This document shows positions 62,388 to 64,000 of a stretch of 64,000 nucleotides of DNA, in pieces. A model generated the notes under the pieces. It was given only the letters and a program-made list of their open reading frames with translations, had not been told where the DNA came from and made no database searches. Position 1 is the stretch's first letter; every line of letters begins with the position of its first letter. The stretch comes from UBA11524 sp963590165 (GTDB lineage Bacteria > Bacillota > Clostridia > Christensenellales > Aristaeellaceae), in assembly GCA_963590165.1 (NCBI GenBank), contig CAVANO010000012.1, forward strand, positions 1 to 64,000, read 5' to 3'. The position numbers and the translations under genes were made by a program.

Positions 62388-63113
62388 TTAAATTCGGAAG
62401 GTGAAGCGATCCGCGCGGATGACCTGCGTCGACGTATGCAGCGGCAGCGCATGCTGGTCATACATCACCTCATGCAGCAACAGCAGTGCCTGACCCGGCT
62501 CGACCTCGAGGAGTTTCGCCTGCGCAGGCGTCGCATAGCACAGGCTGATTTCATGCAGTGCGCTCTCCGGGCGCAGGTCATGCCGCTCCAATGCTTCATA
62601 GAGCGATTCGTGCATGTCCTCCAGCAGCAGGAAGGTATACTTCGCCGGAAAGCGGTTTGTTTCAATCATCACCGGCACATCGTCTGCCATCCGCAGGCGT
62701 TCGATTTCCAGCACGCGCTCATCCGGCAGCTGCAGCTCCGAAGCGGTCTGCGCATCGGCATGCGTCATATGCATATGAATCAGCCGTGCGCCGGCTTTCA
62801 TGCCCTGTGCTTCACAGCCCTCATGGAAGCTGCTGACGCTGCGCAGGTCGCGGCAGATGCGCGGCTTACACACATATGTGCCCTTGCCCTGCATCTTATG
62901 CAGGATTCCCTCGCGCGACAGCTCACTCAATGCGCGGCGCACCGTCACACGGCTGACGCCGTAGCGCTCACAGAGTGCCCCTTCTGACGGAATCCGGCTG
63001 CCAGGCGGATATGTTCCATTCGAAATATCTTCCTGAATCTTCACGATCATCTGCTGATACAGCGGATTCATGCTGGTATGCTGCAGCAGTACCCCCTTTT
63101 GTTGCTCAGACAT
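62388..63113 (-). CDS. GntR-family transcriptional regulator (HutC/UTRA type)
   Basis: A 241-residue regulator. A winged HTH (about 15-80: YPPGSRIPSEGALCERYGVS, VTVRRALSELSREGI) is followed by a UTRA ligand domain (about 95-241) with VLEIERLRMADDVPVMIETN. It likely controls its own operon through a ligand such as a sugar phosphate or a phosphonate. GGGGGG lies before the ATG. It is the first gene of the operon 63113-57654. Confidence 0.93.
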   Translation of the reverse strand: MSEQQKGVLLQHTSMNPLYQQMIVKIQEDISNGTYPPGSRIPSEGALCERYGVSRVTVRRALSELSREGILHKMQGKGTYVCKPRICRDLRSVSSFHEGCEAQGMKAGARLIHMHMTHADAQTASELQLPDERVLEIERLRMADDVPVMIETNRFPAKYTFLLLEDMHESLYEALERHDLRPESALHEISLCYATPAQAKLLEVEPGQALLLLHEVMYDQHALPLHTSTQVIRADRFTFRI

Positions 63114-63223
63114 CCGTCTTCACCCCCCTATGTTCTCTCTTTACCAGTATATCATTATTTCAGAAAAAAAACCAGTCCTCATAGCTAATTAACAGAACCG
63201 TATGTGACAAGCGTTTCTTACGC

Positions 63224-63252
63224 TTGCTTTTTCTGCCGTTGTGCTGTAAAAT
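63224..63252 (+). promoter_or_regulatory. Promoter of the membrane protein gene at the right edge
   Basis: -35 TTGCTT (63224-63229), 17-bp spacer, -10 TAAAAT (63247-63252). The -35 overlaps the hairpin CAAGCG-TTTCTTA-CGCTTG (63208-63226), which could be an operator or a small terminator. Confidence 0.65.
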
Positions 63253-63279
63253 AAAAGGGCTGTAAGGAGTGTGAAGATC

Positions 63280-64000
63280 ATGGCAGCAATGCTTGCCGCG
63301 AGGCAGCGTAAAACCGGTTTCCTGCATACAGCGGCGGCAATTGTCCTCTTCGGCGTAATTGCGGCGGCGAAAAGTGCGTTTCTTGCCGGCGTGATGCTGG
63401 CGCTGATGCCCTTTGTCACCGGCGGTATCGTGTCAAAGGATTTCTTCGCTCTGGGGGATGATCCTTCTAAGCGTGACTGGCTCTGGCCGATGAAGGTGCT
63501 GCTGTGCATCCCGTTTGCACTGTGCCTGCTGTTGCTCCCGAAGCTGTTCCTGCCGTCCGGGTGCGTGTGGCTGCTGGGCAGCGCGGTGTCGCTGTTCCTG
63601 CCGGAAAAGGCGCTTGCCGGAAAGCGGACAGCCATGTACTGGTCAGCCGTATGCGCAGCGGCCATTTTGGCAATGCTGGCAATGCTGCTTGAACGGTATC
63701 GGGCATACGGCGATATGTATGAGGGGCTGTCCTATGACATCATGTCGCTGTACATGAACGACCTGACGCGTCCGCAGCTGCTCTACAATGCCTATTTGTC
63801 GGGGCTTGCATCGCTGGACAGTGACCGTGCGCTGACGCTGACGGCATGGATCAAGCTGACTGGGCTGGTTTCCCTGATTCCTGAGGACATCCTGTCGCAG
63901 CTGGAGAGCAGCTTCCGTACAACCATCGAGCTGTCACTGCCGTCCGTTGTGCCGGATTTGATGGTCAAGGGAACGATGGCGGTCGCACTGATCATGACGC
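63280..64000 (+). CDS. Multi-pass membrane protein, incomplete at the right edge
   Basis: An open frame of 240 codons from the ATG at 63280 (AAGGAG upstream) to the window end with no stop. About five hydrophobic segments occur (FGVIAAAKSAFLAGVMLALM; VLLCIPFALCLLLLPKLFLP; SAVCAAAILAMLAMLL) and a soluble stretch with DIMSLYMNDLTRPQLL. The layout recalls YybS/DUF2232 membrane proteins, but I am not sure. It is divergent from the GntR gene. Confidence 0.7.
   Translation, partial: MAAMLAARQRKTGFLHTAAAIVLFGVIAAAKSAFLAGVMLALMPFVTGGIVSKDFFALGDDPSKRDWLWPMKVLLCIPFALCLLLLPKLFLPSGCVWLLGSAVSLFLPEKALAGKRTAMYWSAVCAAAILAMLAMLLERYRAYGDMYEGLSYDIMSLYMNDLTRPQLLYNAYLSGLASLDSDRALTLTAWIKLTGLVSLIPEDILSQLESSFRTTIELSLPSVVPDLMVKGTMAVALIMT

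Overview
The window looks like a Gram-positive Clostridia-type chromosome, moderately GC-rich, perhaps a gut Christensenellales or Oscillospirales relative (inference). Reasons: T-box leaders on ileS and proS, RbgA/RNase HII/YraN, RpiR and DegV proteins, BrnQ, DUF3048, RuvX linked to DUF1292, strong AGGAGG ribosome sites and TTGACA/TATAAT promoters. I see no rRNA or tRNA gene. One 52-base run of N lies in a repeat tract (46871-46922).

Layout. 1-3573: the right end of a CRISPR locus. The array (8 full repeats plus a partial one at the edge) is transcribed leftwards from a clear leader promoter. cas2 and cas1 precede it on the same strand, and a Csm6-type CARF-HEPN ribonuclease diverges to the right. 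The repeat ends in GGGGACGGAAAC, the type III-A (Csm) style of 3' tag, so cas6/cas10/csm genes are expected left of the window. 4092-7969: leftward five-gene operon of two secreted proteins and an ABC exporter. 8155-9350: gene-poor scar with a 218-bp imperfect palindrome, a frameshifted DUF3987 fragment and an integrase fragment. 9355-14092: prephenate dehydrogenase, an E2-fold protein without its catalytic residues, an SH3/peptidoglycan-binding protein, a NimA-like protein and a flavodoxin-fold reductase. 14276-22057: T-box-ileS, then a degenerate GH4-like protein and an overlapping methyltransferase/pseudouridine synthase/tgt set. 22158-28115: leftward cell-envelope operon (M16 peptidase, RuvX-DUF1292 fusion, two polysaccharide deacetylases, DUF3048). 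28339-33017: pnp, rpsO and T-box-proS. 33087-35706: Clp-like AAA+ protein with a degenerate first module and an unknown partner. 35709-42064: DEAD-box helicase, beta-mannosidase, rbgA-rnhB-yraN. 42359-48606: a 1445-residue double GT-C glycosyltransferase and BrnQ. 48610-54797: DegV/uridine-kinase-like pair and an RpiR/flavoprotein/exonuclease operon. 55189-57214: two family 2 glycosyltransferases. 57654-63113: six-gene leftward operon of GntR, NYN-LOTUS protein, membrane protein, phosphonopyruvate decarboxylase, nucleotidyltransferase and PEP mutase. This is most of a route to a CMP-activated phosphonate, probably for a surface glycan.

The longer intergenic gaps carry a dispersed family of hairpin-rich palindromic repeats with local tandem expansions (14 to 113 bp periods). 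Candidates for something new are this repeat family, the phosphonate/NYN operon, the AAA+ pair, two enzyme homologues that have lost catalytic residues, the ribosome-site hairpin before tyrA and the 218-bp palindrome.
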